NCBI RefSeq assembly: GCF_003364315.1
Contig: NZ_NXLS01000002.1
Span: 234,105-298,104 of the forward strand
Source: Helicobacter ganmani
GTDB lineage: Bacteria; Campylobacterota; Campylobacteria; Campylobacterales; Helicobacteraceae
DNA length: 64,000 nucleotides
Direction: 5' to 3'
A program made the position numbers and the translations under genes. Positions 16,435 through 26,923 of this stretch are shown here, piece after piece. Position 1 is the stretch's first letter, and each line of letters opens with the position of its first letter. The notes beneath the pieces were generated by a model that did not search any database, was not told the origin of the DNA, and saw nothing but the letters and a program-made list of their open reading frames with translations.

Positions 16435-17519
16435 CGGCTTAATTCATCTAAAATTTCTTGCACGTTTTGGATTTTCTCAATCCGATAACCATTTGAACCT
16501 GTGAAATACAAGCCATTAATGGGGTCTCCTAGATAGCCATCTCCTAAACCATCTGCAATACAATATCCCACCTTTTTTGCTTCTTCTCCCCTATGACAAG
16601 GGCTTACACAATTACTCACACAAGCAATTTTAGGAGGACGCCCTTCACGTAACCCTTTAACAATACCTGTAATCACAGCGCGTGCAGGATAACCCACAGG
16701 AGATTTTATCAATTCAATGTCTTCTTTTTTAACTCTTAACATAAGTTCATTATAGTATGTAGCATCACACTCCTTAGCTCCCAAGAATCGTGTTCCCATT
16801 TGCACTCCGCTTGCTCCCAAATCTAGCATTTTGTCAATATCTTTTCTATCCCAGATTCCTCCTGCAGCAACAATTGGAATATCCCCCCATTTCTTACTTT
16901 CTTCAATGACTTCAGGCACGACAGCCTCTAGTTGATGTTCGGGCTTAAAACAATCCTCATAACTCACGCCTTGATGTCCTCCGCTCAATGGTCCTTCCAC
17001 AATCACTGCATCAGGAATGCGTTTATAACGTCCCTCCCACCGCTTACACAAAATCTTTAAAGCTTTGGCGGAAGAAACAATAGGAATCAAAGCAACATTA
17101 GGAAAGTTACTCGTAAATTCTGGCATATTTGTAGGCAATCCCGCTCCTGTAATAATCATATTTGCCCCCGCTTCGCAAGCATCACGCACCACTCTCCCAT
17201 ATTCATTGATTGCATAAAGAATATTTGCACCCAAAGGATTTTCGCCACAAATTTTTCGCGCATTCTTAAAAATCTCCATGAGAGATTCTTTGGAATAAAA
17301 ATTCATAGTATCAAAAGGTCTATGCTTAATCGTTTTTTGCACAAATGCACTTCTTTTGTAATAGCCTGTTCCCACACACGAAATAATGCCAAGCGCACCA
17401 CATTTAGATACATTACCCGCGAGATTATCCCAACTGATTCCAACTCCCATTCCCCCTTGAATAATAGGTAAAGGAATGGTGTATTTTCCAATTTTAAGTG
17501 CTTTGAGTGTGTGTAGCAT
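16431..17519 (-). CDS. Nitronate monooxygenase / FabK-like FMN protein
   Basis: A 362-residue TIM-barrel flavoprotein. PIIQGGMGVGISWDNLAGNV (about 17-36), ANMIITGAGLPTN, IPIVAAGGIWDRKDI (about 213-227) and GVQMGTRFLGAKECDA (about 236-251) are the FMN and active-site segments of the 2-nitropropane dioxygenase family. Members oxidise nitronates or, as FabK, reduce enoyl-ACP. The sequence does not decide between them, but the CVSNCVSPCHRG stretch near 302-313 is common in Helicobacter copies. Confidence 0.87.
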   Translation of the reverse strand: MLHTLKALKIGKYTIPLPIIQGGMGVGISWDNLAGNVSKCGALGIISCVGTGYYKRSAFVQKTIKHRPFDTMNFYSKESLMEIFKNARKICGENPLGANILYAINEYGRVVRDACEAGANMIITGAGLPTNMPEFTSNFPNVALIPIVSSAKALKILCKRWEGRYKRIPDAVIVEGPLSGGHQGVSYEDCFKPEHQLEAVVPEVIEESKKWGDIPIVAAGGIWDRKDIDKMLDLGASGVQMGTRFLGAKECDATYYNELMLRVKKEDIELIKSPVGYPARAVITGIVKGLREGRPPKIACVSNCVSPCHRGEEAKKVGYCIADGLGDGYLGDPINGLYFTGSNGYRIEKIQNVQEILDELSR

Positions 17520-17538
17520 ATCTTTCCTTTTTTGAAGT

Positions 17539-18753
17539 TTATTGAATTATAATTTTAGCAAATTTACGCTTGCCAACTTGCAAAATATATTCACCTTGAT
17601 TTAAATTTATCTTAGAATCCTCAACTTTCTGACTATTCAGCTTCACTCCTCCCTGTTTGATAAGGCGCAACGCTTCAGAATTAGATGTGCAAAGATTGCA
17701 CTCGCTCAAGAGCTGCGCAATCCAAATGCCGCAAGGTTTTTTAAACTCTGGCATCTCACTTGGTAATTCCTCTTTTACAAAAACTTTTGCAAATTCCTCT
17801 TTTGCATTCAAAGCACAACCCTTATCATAATAACGCGTGATAATCTCTACTGCCAAATCCTCTTTGACTGCTTTTGGGTGCAAACTACCCTTTGCTACTC
17901 CCTCTTTTAGCAATTCTATCTCTTGAAGTGTTTTTGTGCTTAATAGTTCATAATATCTCCACATTAAAGAATCTGAAATGCTCAAAAGCCTCCCAAACAT
18001 TTCCTTTGGTTCTTGTGTGATTCCGACATAATTCCCTAGACTCTTGCTCATCTTATGCACGCCATCTAATCCCTCAAGCAACGGCACCATAACAACAGAT
18101 TGTCCCTTGTTTAATCCATAAGCGCGTTGCAAATGTCTGCCCATAAGCAAATTAAACTTTTGGTCTGTGCCACCAAACTCAATATCACAATTCAGTGCCA
18201 CAGAATCATAACCCTGCAAAAGCGGATAAAAAAACTCTACAATACTAATAGGATTCTGTGCTTTGAATCGTTTTTCAAAATCATCTCTCTCCAACATTCT
18301 AGCCACCGAAAATTTTGCAGCAAGCTCAATCATACCGCGTGTGCCGAGTTTATCAAGCCATACGGAATTAAAGACAATTTCCATTTTGTCTGCGTCCAAG
18401 ACTTTTATTACTTGTTCCTCATAAGTCTTTGCATTTGCCAACACTTGCTCTTTGCTTAATGGCTTCCTTGTCTCACTCTTGCCGCTTGGGTCGCCAATCA
18501 TTCCTGTAAAATCACCAATCAAAAAATAAACTTTTGCACCATATTTTTGAAAAGTAGCAAGTTTTTGCAAAAGAACGGTATGCCCCAAATGCAAATCAGG
18601 TGCAGTCGGGTCAAAACCTGCTTTAATTGTAAAAGTTTTGCCTTCTTTAAAGTATGCACTTACTAAATCTTCAATGGTTTCTAGTCCGATAATCTCCTGC
18701 GTACCGCGTTTAATCTCTTCTAAAGCAGTGCTAATTTGAGATTCTACATTCAT
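17539..18753 (-). CDS. tyrS: Tyrosyl-tRNA synthetase
   Basis: A 404-residue class I synthetase. It has the HIGH motif as HLGHTV (about 56-61), [11 protein letters not shown] in the middle, [11 protein letters not shown] (about 236-246) and a C-terminal S4 RNA-binding domain ([21 protein letters not shown]). Charges tRNA-Tyr. It follows spoT by 14 bases, so the two are probably co-transcribed. Confidence 0.96.
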   Translation of the reverse strand: MNVESQISTALEEIKRGTQEIIGLETIEDLVSAYFKEGKTFTIKAGFDPTAPDLHLGHTVLLQKLATFQKYGAKVYFLIGDFTGMIGDPSGKSETRKPLSKEQVLANAKTYEEQVIKVLDADKMEIVFNSVWLDKLGTRGMIELAAKFSVARMLERDDFEKRFKAQNPISIVEFFYPLLQGYDSVALNCDIEFGGTDQKFNLLMGRHLQRAYGLNKGQSVVMVPLLEGLDGVHKMSKSLGNYVGITQEPKEMFGRLLSISDSLMWRYYELLSTKTLQEIELLKEGVAKGSLHPKAVKEDLAVEIITRYYDKGCALNAKEEFAKVFVKEELPSEMPEFKKPCGIWIAQLLSECNLCTSNSEALRLIKQGGVKLNSQKVEDSKINLNQGEYILQVGKRKFAKIIIQ

Positions 18754-18767
18754 ACATACTCCTTAAA

Positions 18768-20915
18768 TTAATCTGCATACGCGTCTTTTAACGCATGCAC
18801 TTCTATGATTTTATAATTATTCCCTAAAAGATTTTTAAGCTCTTTAATTTCGGTAATACTAGATTCAAACCGCAATTCACAATGCGTTGCATAAGTACTC
18901 TTTTGTGAGCCTAATTCCACACCTAAAACATTAATATCGTGCTTTGCTAAAAAAGACAAGAAATTAGCCAATACTCCCTTTTGATTCTCTAACGCAACGA
19001 TAAGTTTATAAGTTTGCAACTTATCCTCCAACCAATCTACATAAAGCATTTTAACGCCTTTTTGAATCTCCAAATATGCTCGCTCGCAAAGCTTATGATG
19101 CACAAACGCCTTAGAACCGCTCTTAAATGCGATAATGGAATCCCCAAATTTTGGGTGGCAGCAATAATCAAAAACCGCTTGATTAATCGTATGATTGGTT
19201 TCAATCACAAGATTGTCAAAACGCAATTCTTTGAGTTTTAGGATTCTGATTTTAATCTGCTCCAAAAATCCAGCGTTTTGTTTATAAAAATTCTTAATAC
19301 GATTCTTAATATCCTTTAAGAATCCAATATCCGTTGTCGCACGATAAATTGTATCCTCTAAATCATTTTTTGTTATATAATCCTCAATCTCTTCTGCGCT
19401 TTTACCGAAAATCGTTGCAATAATATTAATCGCACTTTTGCGCTCAATTTCTTTAATACGCGTTGCACAATTCATCTTGATTTGGCTTTTTGCACGAGAG
19501 GTTTTCACCGCATCAATCCAAGAACATCGTAAAATCGTATCTTTTGCCATAATGATTTTTACAATATCGCCACTTTTCAATGTAGTCAGCAAAGAGGATT
19601 TTTGATTATTCACATAAGCCTCTTTTGCGCGATTCCCAATGTCTGTATGCACCGCATAGGCAAAATCCAACACCACCGCACCAATTGGCAAAGAATAATT
19701 ATCGCCATCAGGAGAGAAAACTACAATATCCTCACGATATAAATCATTTTTTACAAGCTCATAAAATTCTTCAATAGAATTATTTTGAAATTGCAGCTTG
19801 TTAAGCCAATCAAGACTTGGACCGCTATTCCCACCGGTTTTATATTTCCAATGCGCTGCGATTCCATATTCTGCACTTTTGTGCATATCCTCTGTGCGAA
19901 TCTGCACTTCAAAAATAGCAGAATCATCAAATAAGGTGCTATGAATCGTTTGATAACCATTTTCTTTTGGCAAAGCAATATAATCTTTAAAGCGCGACAT
20001 AATGGGCTTAAACTTCAAATGCAAAATCCCCAAGACTTTATAGCAATCTAAAGGATTTTTGACTATCACGCGGATTGCTAATAAATCTAAAACCTCATCA
20101 ATAGAAATGCCTTTACGTTGCATTTTAAGATAGATAGAATAATGCCGTTTAATCCGACTTGCAATGCTAAACTCACTCTCTGGAACGCCCTCTTGCACAA
20201 GACTTTTGCGCACTTTTTGGATAAAGGCATTGAGTTTGAGCTGAATCGTTTGCTTGTGGCTTAAAAAATATTCCTCTATCTTGCGGTATTCTTGAGGAAA
20301 AATATAATAAAAACTTCTGTCCTCTAGCTCATTTTTCAAAGAGGAGATTCCTAAACGATGGGCGATAGGAGAATAAACAACAAGTGTTTCCTCAGAAATT
20401 CTCCTTTGTTTATTGGGGGGCAAAGCACCAAGCGTTAGCATATTGTGCAATCTATCGCAAAGTTTCACAACAAGCACACGCACATCTTTGACAGAGGTAA
20501 TGAGCATTTTACGGAAACTCAAGGCTGCTACGACGAGTTTTTCATTAGAATGGGACGCGGGCAACTCTTCTGCACGAATCGCAACGATTTTTGTCAAACC
20601 ATCTACAAGTGAAGCAATATCCTCACCATAATTGCACTTAATATCCTCTAATGTCGCGTCTGTATCCTCTACCACATCGTGCAAAAGTGCTGCACACACC
20701 ATTACTTCATCTCCGCCAAAATACGCCACAATGCACGCAACAAGCAGAGGATGCACAATATAAGGTTCGCCACTTCTCCTTTTTTGTTCCTTGTGCAATT
20801 CCGTAGCAAAAGCAATTGCATTTTGGATATTTGGTGTCTCCTCTACCATAGAATATAACAACTCTAACGCTGCTTTAGGGCTTGTGATTTCTGCAACTTG
20901 TTTCAAAAATTCCAA
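18768..20915 (-). CDS. spoT: Bifunctional (p)ppGpp synthetase/hydrolase
   Basis: A 715-residue long RSH protein. In order it has the HD hydrolase (HPLLVACIVAYF and ALLHDVVEDT, about 55-89), the synthetase (SIASRIKRHYSIYLKM, about 250-265; PKENGYQTIHSTLFD, about 321-335), TGS (VFSPDGDNYSLPIGAVVLDF), and a C-terminal ACT domain. Both catalytic parts look intact, as expected for the single RSH enzyme of epsilonproteobacteria, which makes and degrades the stringent alarmone. rpoZ follows the usual spoT/rpoZ pairing. Confidence 0.95.
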   Translation of the reverse strand: MEFLKQVAEITSPKAALELLYSMVEETPNIQNAIAFATELHKEQKRRSGEPYIVHPLLVACIVAYFGGDEVMVCAALLHDVVEDTDATLEDIKCNYGEDIASLVDGLTKIVAIRAEELPASHSNEKLVVAALSFRKMLITSVKDVRVLVVKLCDRLHNMLTLGALPPNKQRRISEETLVVYSPIAHRLGISSLKNELEDRSFYYIFPQEYRKIEEYFLSHKQTIQLKLNAFIQKVRKSLVQEGVPESEFSIASRIKRHYSIYLKMQRKGISIDEVLDLLAIRVIVKNPLDCYKVLGILHLKFKPIMSRFKDYIALPKENGYQTIHSTLFDDSAIFEVQIRTEDMHKSAEYGIAAHWKYKTGGNSGPSLDWLNKLQFQNNSIEEFYELVKNDLYREDIVVFSPDGDNYSLPIGAVVLDFAYAVHTDIGNRAKEAYVNNQKSSLLTTLKSGDIVKIIMAKDTILRCSWIDAVKTSRAKSQIKMNCATRIKEIERKSAINIIATIFGKSAEEIEDYITKNDLEDTIYRATTDIGFLKDIKNRIKNFYKQNAGFLEQIKIRILKLKELRFDNLVIETNHTINQAVFDYCCHPKFGDSIIAFKSGSKAFVHHKLCERAYLEIQKGVKMLYVDWLEDKLQTYKLIVALENQKGVLANFLSFLAKHDINVLGVELGSQKSTYATHCELRFESSITEIKELKNLLGNNYKIIEVHALKDAYAD

Positions 20916-20986
20916 ATTCTACCTTCTTTAGCATGAGATTTTAAATTTATCTTATCTGAATACCTTTAAATTTCTTAAAAAGAGGA

Positions 20987-21205
20987 TTAATTTTGCGATT
21001 CTTCAATTTTATCTAAACCGATTTTACCTTCTGCCACTTCAAGTAAAGCAATATCCGCAAGCTTATCTGCCTTAACATTTTTATTTACAAGAGGTTTTGC
21101 TCCACGACTTAATTCATCAATTCTCATAAATAAAATATTTGACAGCAAGTATCTATCACCATTGACTTTTTCTAATGCTTTTGATGCGATTTCTTCAATT
21201 CTCAT
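20987..21205 (-). CDS. rpoZ: RNA polymerase omega subunit
   Basis: A 72-residue omega subunit. MRIEEIASKALEKVNGDRYL and SNILFMRIDELSRGAKPLV match the conserved N-terminal region. It assists RNA polymerase assembly and is part of the ppGpp site in many bacteria. It lies between pyrH and spoT in one orientation. Confidence 0.92.
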   Translation of the reverse strand: MRIEEIASKALEKVNGDRYLLSNILFMRIDELSRGAKPLVNKNVKADKLADIALLEVAEGKIGLDKIEESQN

Positions 21206-21223
21206 TTTTTTCCTTTAGTTAAG

Positions 21224-21988
<765 letters not shown>

Positions 21989-22014
21989 TTACTTATAATC
22001 TAGTAAATTTAGCG

Positions 22015-22461
22015 TTATTTACTCATTTCATCATTTTTTTGACGCAATACTTCTATCCTCTTTTGTTGAATCTCGTATGCTTCTTGTATTTTTTCGTTGA
22101 GATTCCTTTGTGCGGAATCCTTTTTAGGAATATCTTTGCGTCCGTGATAGCTCTCAAAATGCTCCAAATGTTTCTGCAAACCTGTGTTTTGCTCCATTTG
22201 CAAATTGTTTAGATTCTTTTCTTGCAATTCTTTGCTTAATTCGTCTAAATGGCTTTTAAGATTCTTTTTTAACTGCTGTTGCAAGGGAGATTCCAAAGAA
22301 TCTTCCTCTTGTTGCTTTGATTTCAAGAGGCTTGTTGCGTTGTTTTCTAATGTTTTATTGTCTTCTTTATTTTTTTTGGATTTTTCTCCATTACAACCCA
22401 TTAAACCAAACAATACAAGACAAACTACAAAAAAATTTAAAAAAATAGTTTTAAATGCCAT
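22015..22461 (-). CDS. Small charged lipoprotein of unknown function
   Basis: A 148-residue protein with a signal peptide and lipobox FGLMGC (Cys about 23). The mature part is almost entirely polar (Lys, Glu, Gln) and helical, with likely coiled-coil (QQQLKKNLKSHLDELSKELQ, about 61-80, and the last 30 residues). It may be an envelope spacer or scaffold. No family recognised. Confidence 0.7.
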   Translation of the reverse strand: MAFKTIFLNFFVVCLVLFGLMGCNGEKSKKNKEDNKTLENNATSLLKSKQQEEDSLESPLQQQLKKNLKSHLDELSKELQEKNLNNLQMEQNTGLQKHLEHFESYHGRKDIPKKDSAQRNLNEKIQEAYEIQQKRIEVLRQKNDEMSK

Positions 22462-22552
22462 AAAAATTCTTTATACAATCACTTTTTAGACTGAATTTAT
22501 AGCATATTTTGTTAAGATTCCAAAAGCTTTTGTTCTCTATAAGGAATCCAAA

Positions 22553-23995
22553 ATGAAAAATTTATTTTTAAGCACACAAGAATTAGACAAAAATGCAACA
22601 AAAAGCTTTAATCTACCCGCAGAATTGCTAATGGAAAATGCCGCAAGTGGAATGTATTATTTCATCAAAAATCGCTTTTTATCTAATCCTTTTGAAACTC
22701 CCAAAAAAGTATTACTTGTTTGTGGGAGTGGCGACAATGGCGCAGATTGTTTGGCACTAGCTAGAATGCTTTGTGGAATCTGTGAAGTGCATCTCTTTTT
22801 GCCCAAAGGCGCAAAAAGCCCTTTATGCCTAACGCAGCTCCAACGACTAGAAATATTGCAAACAAACTCTAAATTGAATTTACGATTCTTAAAGTCCTTA
22901 AAATCTGCAATGGACTATGAGATAATCATTGATGGAATCTTTGGAGCAGGTTTTAGAGGGACATTAGACTTAGAAATAACCAAAATCTTACGCATTCTTA
23001 ATCAATCCTATGCAATCAAAATTGCCTGTGATATTCCAAGTGGAATCACAAAAAGTGGCGCACTAGGTGGAGAGGTAGCCTTTAAGTCGGATTTTACACT
23101 CACAATGGGTGCATTAAAGATAGCATTATTTTGCGACGAAGCAAAAGATTTTGTGGGTGAAGTGCATTTGATAAACTTAGGTCTTAGCGAGGAAGTTTTT
23201 GCGCCAAATTCTAGCTTCAAACTACTAGAGAGGAGTGATTTCAAACCTCCGCACAGAATCGCACAAAACACAAACAAAGGAGATTTTGGACATCTGTGCG
23301 TCTATGCAGGAGAAAAAATCGGTGCGGGTGTATTAAGCGCACTTGCGGGCTTACGTAGCGGGGCTGGACTTGTGAGTGTAGCAAGCAAAGCAAAAATCCA
23401 AAATCTCCCTTTTAGCCTGATGAATCCGCAAGAGATTCCACAAAATACAACAGCAATGTTGCTTGGTATGGGTTTTGGCATAGAATCTCCCTTACCAAAT
23501 TTAAAAAATCTTAAAAATCTCCCTTTATTACTAGATGCGGATATTTTTTATCATTCTTTATTTTTAGAAATTCTACAAACCCACAAACAAATCCTTTTAA
23601 CACCCCACCCAAAAGAATTTACACAAATCCTAAAAGTATGCAACCTTGCAACAATTTCTACGCAAGACTTGCAAAAAGACAGAATCACCTATGCACTAAA
23701 GTTTTGCAATACCTATCCACACGCAATTTTAGTGCTCAAAGGAGCAAATACACTGATTTGCAAGGATAAAAACATTTATATCAATCCTTTTGGCGCAAAT
23801 ATTCTAGCAAAAGGAGGAAGTGGGGACATATTAGCAGGAATCATTGGTGGGCTTTTAGCGCAAGGGCGCACTCCTCTAGATTCCGCGATTTGTGGTGTTT
23901 TATTGCATAGCTTTTGCGCACAAGAAATTGCGAAAAAATGCAATGATTTTTCATTTAGTCCTCTTGATTTAATTGAGCAAATCCGCTACATTTAG
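22553..23995 (+). CDS. nnrDE: Bifunctional NAD(P)H-hydrate repair enzyme (epimerase and dehydratase)
   Basis: A 480-residue fusion. The N-terminal YjeF_N epimerase domain has LLMENAASGMY (about 24-34), LLVCGSGDNGADCLALARML (about 54-73) and IIDGIFGAGF. The C-terminal ADP-dependent dehydratase of ribokinase fold has NKGDFGHLCVYAG, LTPHPKEF and NILAKGGSGDILAGIIGGLL (about 426-445). It repairs hydrated nicotinamide cofactors. Confidence 0.93.
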   Translation: MKNLFLSTQELDKNATKSFNLPAELLMENAASGMYYFIKNRFLSNPFETPKKVLLVCGSGDNGADCLALARMLCGICEVHLFLPKGAKSPLCLTQLQRLEILQTNSKLNLRFLKSLKSAMDYEIIIDGIFGAGFRGTLDLEITKILRILNQSYAIKIACDIPSGITKSGALGGEVAFKSDFTLTMGALKIALFCDEAKDFVGEVHLINLGLSEEVFAPNSSFKLLERSDFKPPHRIAQNTNKGDFGHLCVYAGEKIGAGVLSALAGLRSGAGLVSVASKAKIQNLPFSLMNPQEIPQNTTAMLLGMGFGIESPLPNLKNLKNLPLLLDADIFYHSLFLEILQTHKQILLTPHPKEFTQILKVCNLATISTQDLQKDRITYALKFCNTYPHAILVLKGANTLICKDKNIYINPFGANILAKGGSGDILAGIIGGLLAQGRTPLDSAICGVLLHSFCAQEIAKKCNDFSFSPLDLIEQIRYI

Positions 23996-24023
23996 AATTT
24001 CATTATCACTTTAAGGAAATTTT

Positions 24024-24809
24024 ATGAATCATCAACTTTTAAAAATCGGAAATCAAACCTTTCAAAGTCGCCTTATCGTGGGTAGCGGCAAATACAAAAA
24101 CTTTCAAACCACCTTTGACGCGACGATTGCCTCGGAAGCAGAAATCATCACGGTTGCCGTTAGACGCGTTAATATCACGAATCCCAACGAGGAAAATCTG
24201 CTAGACTATTTCAGGGAAAGCAAGATTCAGTTTTTGCCAAACTCTGCGGGTTGCACTAAGGCAGAGGAAGCCATTACCCTTTTTCGCTTAACGCGTGAAG
24301 CCACAGGCATTGAGTTTATCAAACTAGAAATTATTGGCGACACACAAAAAACACTTTATCCCGATGTCTTAGAGACATTAAAAGCTTGTGAAATTCTAGC
24401 AAAAGATGGCTTTTGCGTGCTTGCATATAGCAACGATGACCCCATTATGGCGCGACATTTAGAAAATGCTGGTGCAAGTGCAGTAATGCCTCTTGCAGCA
24501 CCTATTGGTAGCGGGCTTGGCATACAGAATCGCTACAATATCGCCTTTATCAAAGAGGCTATCAATGTGCCACTTATCGTAGATGCGGGTGTGGGTTGCG
24601 CCTCTGATGCTGCGATTGCAATGGAGCTTGGAGCAGACGCAGTGCTAACAAACACAGCCATAGCTCAAGCACAAAACCCGATTCTAATGGCACAAGCTAT
24701 GCGTGATGCAGTGCGTGCAGGACGCGCAAGTTATCTTGCAGGTAGGATTCCAAAAAAACCTTATGCTACTGCAAGCTCCCCCATAGAAGGGTTAGCTAAT
24801 CTCTCTTGA
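24024..24809 (+). CDS. thiG: Thiazole synthase
   Basis: A 261-residue TIM-barrel enzyme forming the thiazole ring of thiamine. It has [15 protein letters not shown] (about 16-30), the Schiff-base Lys in [20 protein letters not shown] (about 93-112), [11 protein letters not shown] (about 159-169) and [20 protein letters not shown] (about 186-205). No other thi genes are adjacent, so thiS, thiF and thiH must be elsewhere. It starts 28 bases after nnrDE, and mntP follows ten bases later. Confidence 0.95.
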   Translation: MNHQLLKIGNQTFQSRLIVGSGKYKNFQTTFDATIASEAEIITVAVRRVNITNPNEENLLDYFRESKIQFLPNSAGCTKAEEAITLFRLTREATGIEFIKLEIIGDTQKTLYPDVLETLKACEILAKDGFCVLAYSNDDPIMARHLENAGASAVMPLAAPIGSGLGIQNRYNIAFIKEAINVPLIVDAGVGCASDAAIAMELGADAVLTNTAIAQAQNPILMAQAMRDAVRAGRASYLAGRIPKKPYATASSPIEGLANLS

Positions 24810-24819
24810 TAGATGTATT

Positions 24820-25392
24820 ATGGTATATTTAGAGATTCTTTTGCTTGGAATCACTTTGGCAGTTGATGCGTCTATTGTTGCATTTTCTTATGGATTGTAT
24901 GAAAAATGGTGCATACAAAACGGATTGAAAATCGCATTAGTAACTGCATTTTTTCAAGCACTTATGCCCATTTTTGGCTGGGTTATAATAAAATTTGCAA
25001 ACGATAGTTTCTCACAAATTGCTGATTCTTTTGACCATTGGATTACTTTTCTTGTCTTTTTAGTCTTAGGATTAAAAATCATTAAAGATTCCTATACAAC
25101 CAAAGAGGAGCAAGAATTGCACAAAATCCTTTCATTATGGGTTTTACTCCTCATTGGAATCGCTACGAGCATAGACGCACTTGCTGCGGGTATGCTCATC
25201 TTTTCACAAAATGCACCTTTATTTAAAAGCGCTTCTTTGATTGGAGGTATTACCTTTTTATGTGTAATTCTTGCCTACTCTCTTAGTAAAACCCTTACCA
25301 AAATCCCTACACGCATTCTTGAAATCAGTGCGGGCTGTATTTTGATTGCATTAGGGCTTAAAGTATTAATTGAACACACTTTAATTAACTAA
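24820..25392 (+). CDS. mntP: MntP-like manganese efflux pump
   Basis: A 190-residue membrane protein with six helices in two repeats. Each repeat carries the acidic helix motif of the family: GITLAVDASIVAFSYGLYEK (about 10-29) and GIATSIDALAAGM (about 107-119). Members export Mn(II). The gene follows thiG by ten bases and no manganese riboswitch is visible. Confidence 0.88.
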   Translation: MVYLEILLLGITLAVDASIVAFSYGLYEKWCIQNGLKIALVTAFFQALMPIFGWVIIKFANDSFSQIADSFDHWITFLVFLVLGLKIIKDSYTTKEEQELHKILSLWVLLLIGIATSIDALAAGMLIFSQNAPLFKSASLIGGITFLCVILAYSLSKTLTKIPTRILEISAGCILIALGLKVLIEHTLIN

Positions 25393-25466
25393 AGCATTTG
25401 AGTGTCAATTTGAAACCTTAGAATCTCTACAAGGTTTGCATTATAAAATCACTTGTGGAATCTATC

Positions 25467-26213
25467 TTATATAAAAGCATTGGGGATTCCATTGAAAGAT
25501 TGCTTGTTGTGTAACTCTTGATTTTGCTTTTCTAATTGCTCTCTTTTATTTAAAATATCAAAAAAACTTTGTGTGGAATCAAAGTTGGAGGCAAGAGAAG
25601 TTAGAAGTTCGTCAGACTTTTGATAGGAAATAGAAAAGTTACCTCCATATAAGAATGGGTCAGTAAAGGAGGGGTCGCCCTCAAATGAGATAACATAGTC
25701 TCCCACTTTAAAAGAATTATCAATATTTCCGCTTTGATTATACAAATATCTTTGGGCTATTTGTAAAGAATCTTGAATCTTAGCCTTGCTAGATTCTGGA
25801 ATCGCACCAAAGAATTCGGCTAATCTAAAGAAAAATTCTAATGAGTAGCTCAACCTAGAATTAGTCGCCTGATAGGAGGTAAGGTTACCATAATTATCAG
25901 CCATTGCAGTAAAAGCATTAATTTGGTTATCATCAATAGAATTTGTAGAAACTCTTGAAAGCAACTTGTCCATAAATTCTTGACTTTTTGCAAATTTTGG
26001 GTCTTTTTGTGCTTGATTTAAAAGATTAAGTAACTGCTGTTTATCATTCTCTCTTGTTTCTGTTTCGGAGGTAATAACCAAAGCATAACCTAATAGATTT
26101 CTAAACTCCTCACTATCTGGTTCTTTTTCATAAAAATTTGTCAAAATGGAATGAAGTTCTTTTGTCAGATTATTCAAGGAAGTTTGAAATTCGCTTTCTG
26201 TAGGCAAAGACAC
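25467..26213 (-). CDS. Hypothetical protein with a damaged or unusual 5' end
   Basis: A 248-residue soluble protein of unknown family, Asn/Ser/Gln-rich, with no signal peptide. The only usable start in the open frame is GTG 26213, without a clear ribosome site. Upstream the frame continues as DGDSLEQFQKFLETTKNLKN back to a TAA at 26277-26279, with ATG-GAG just before that stop. Alternatively, ATG 26275 behind GGAG would join the frame if one base were added to the TTT run. So the gene probably lost a normal start by a point change, or is a pseudogene. Confidence 0.55.
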   Translation of the reverse strand: MSLPTESEFQTSLNNLTKELHSILTNFYEKEPDSEEFRNLLGYALVITSETETRENDKQQLLNLLNQAQKDPKFAKSQEFMDKLLSRVSTNSIDDNQINAFTAMADNYGNLTSYQATNSRLSYSLEFFFRLAEFFGAIPESSKAKIQDSLQIAQRYLYNQSGNIDNSFKVGDYVISFEGDPSFTDPFLYGGNFSISYQKSDELLTSLASNFDSTQSFFDILNKREQLEKQNQELHNKQSFNGIPNAFI

Positions 26214-26395
26214 ATTATTCTTTAAGTTTTTAGTTGTTTCTAAAAATTTTTGAAACTGCTCTAAACTATCACCATCTTACTCCATTAATGCTGAATGACT
26301 TTGTTTGTATAAAGAGAATTAGAAAGATTAATAAGAAGCATTGCTTATCCTTAATTTAAAGCTAGAAAAGAATAAGCGAATTTTATTCCAAATTG

Positions 26396-26761
26396 TTATT
26401 TAAAGTATTTAATATTGATTTTATCTTGTCTTATCCAAGAATCCACCCGATTGAAATCTTTAATTTCCGCTTGAGTATTCAGATAACGCATATTGACATA
26501 ATCCTTTGTATTAATGGCTACAATGCTTGTTGAGACTTTATTTGTTCTAAAGTCATAAGTCGCTTCCACAGCTGCAACTTCACTGGATACTAAATTAATA
26601 TAAAGAGTATCCATATAAGTTTCTAATGTAATAGGATAATATGCAGTATAGTATATGTTTTGTCCATAGTTATTCATTACACCATAATGTTTAATAAAAT
26701 TGCTTGTTACACGTGCTCCCCCTACAACCTGCTTCATCTCCTCATCGTTTAAAACTTTCAC
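26396..26761 (-). CDS. Small protein with a double-glycine-type leader
   Basis: From GTG 26761 the product is 121 residues and opens MKVLNDEEMKQVVGG-ARV, very close to the leaders that C39-peptidase ABC exporters cut after Gly-Gly. The rest (about 106 residues) is Tyr/Asn/Thr-rich without membrane segments. However, the frame is open upstream to 26896 and encodes a Sec-signal-like stretch (FLIHLSFGISSTLFAEVDF) with no ATG, GTG or TTG. So either the short GG-leader form is real, or this is a secreted protein whose start was lost. No exporter or immunity gene is seen nearby. Confidence 0.5.
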   Translation of the reverse strand: MKVLNDEEMKQVVGGARVTSNFIKHYGVMNNYGQNIYYTAYYPITLETYMDTLYINLVSSEVAAVEATYDFRTNKVSTSIVAINTKDYVNMRYLNTQAEIKDFNRVDSWIRQDKINIKYFK

Positions 26762-26923
26762 ACCTGCACTTTGTTCGTTAAACTCTCCATTGGTTGCAAG
26801 AGCAATGAAATCTACTTCTGCAAAAAGAGTGCTTGAGATTCCAAAGCTTAAATGAATTAAAAATTTGTAAAACCAAAAGAAACCTTCAAGATTATGCTAC
26901 AATCCCGCTAAAAAAGGCAAATT

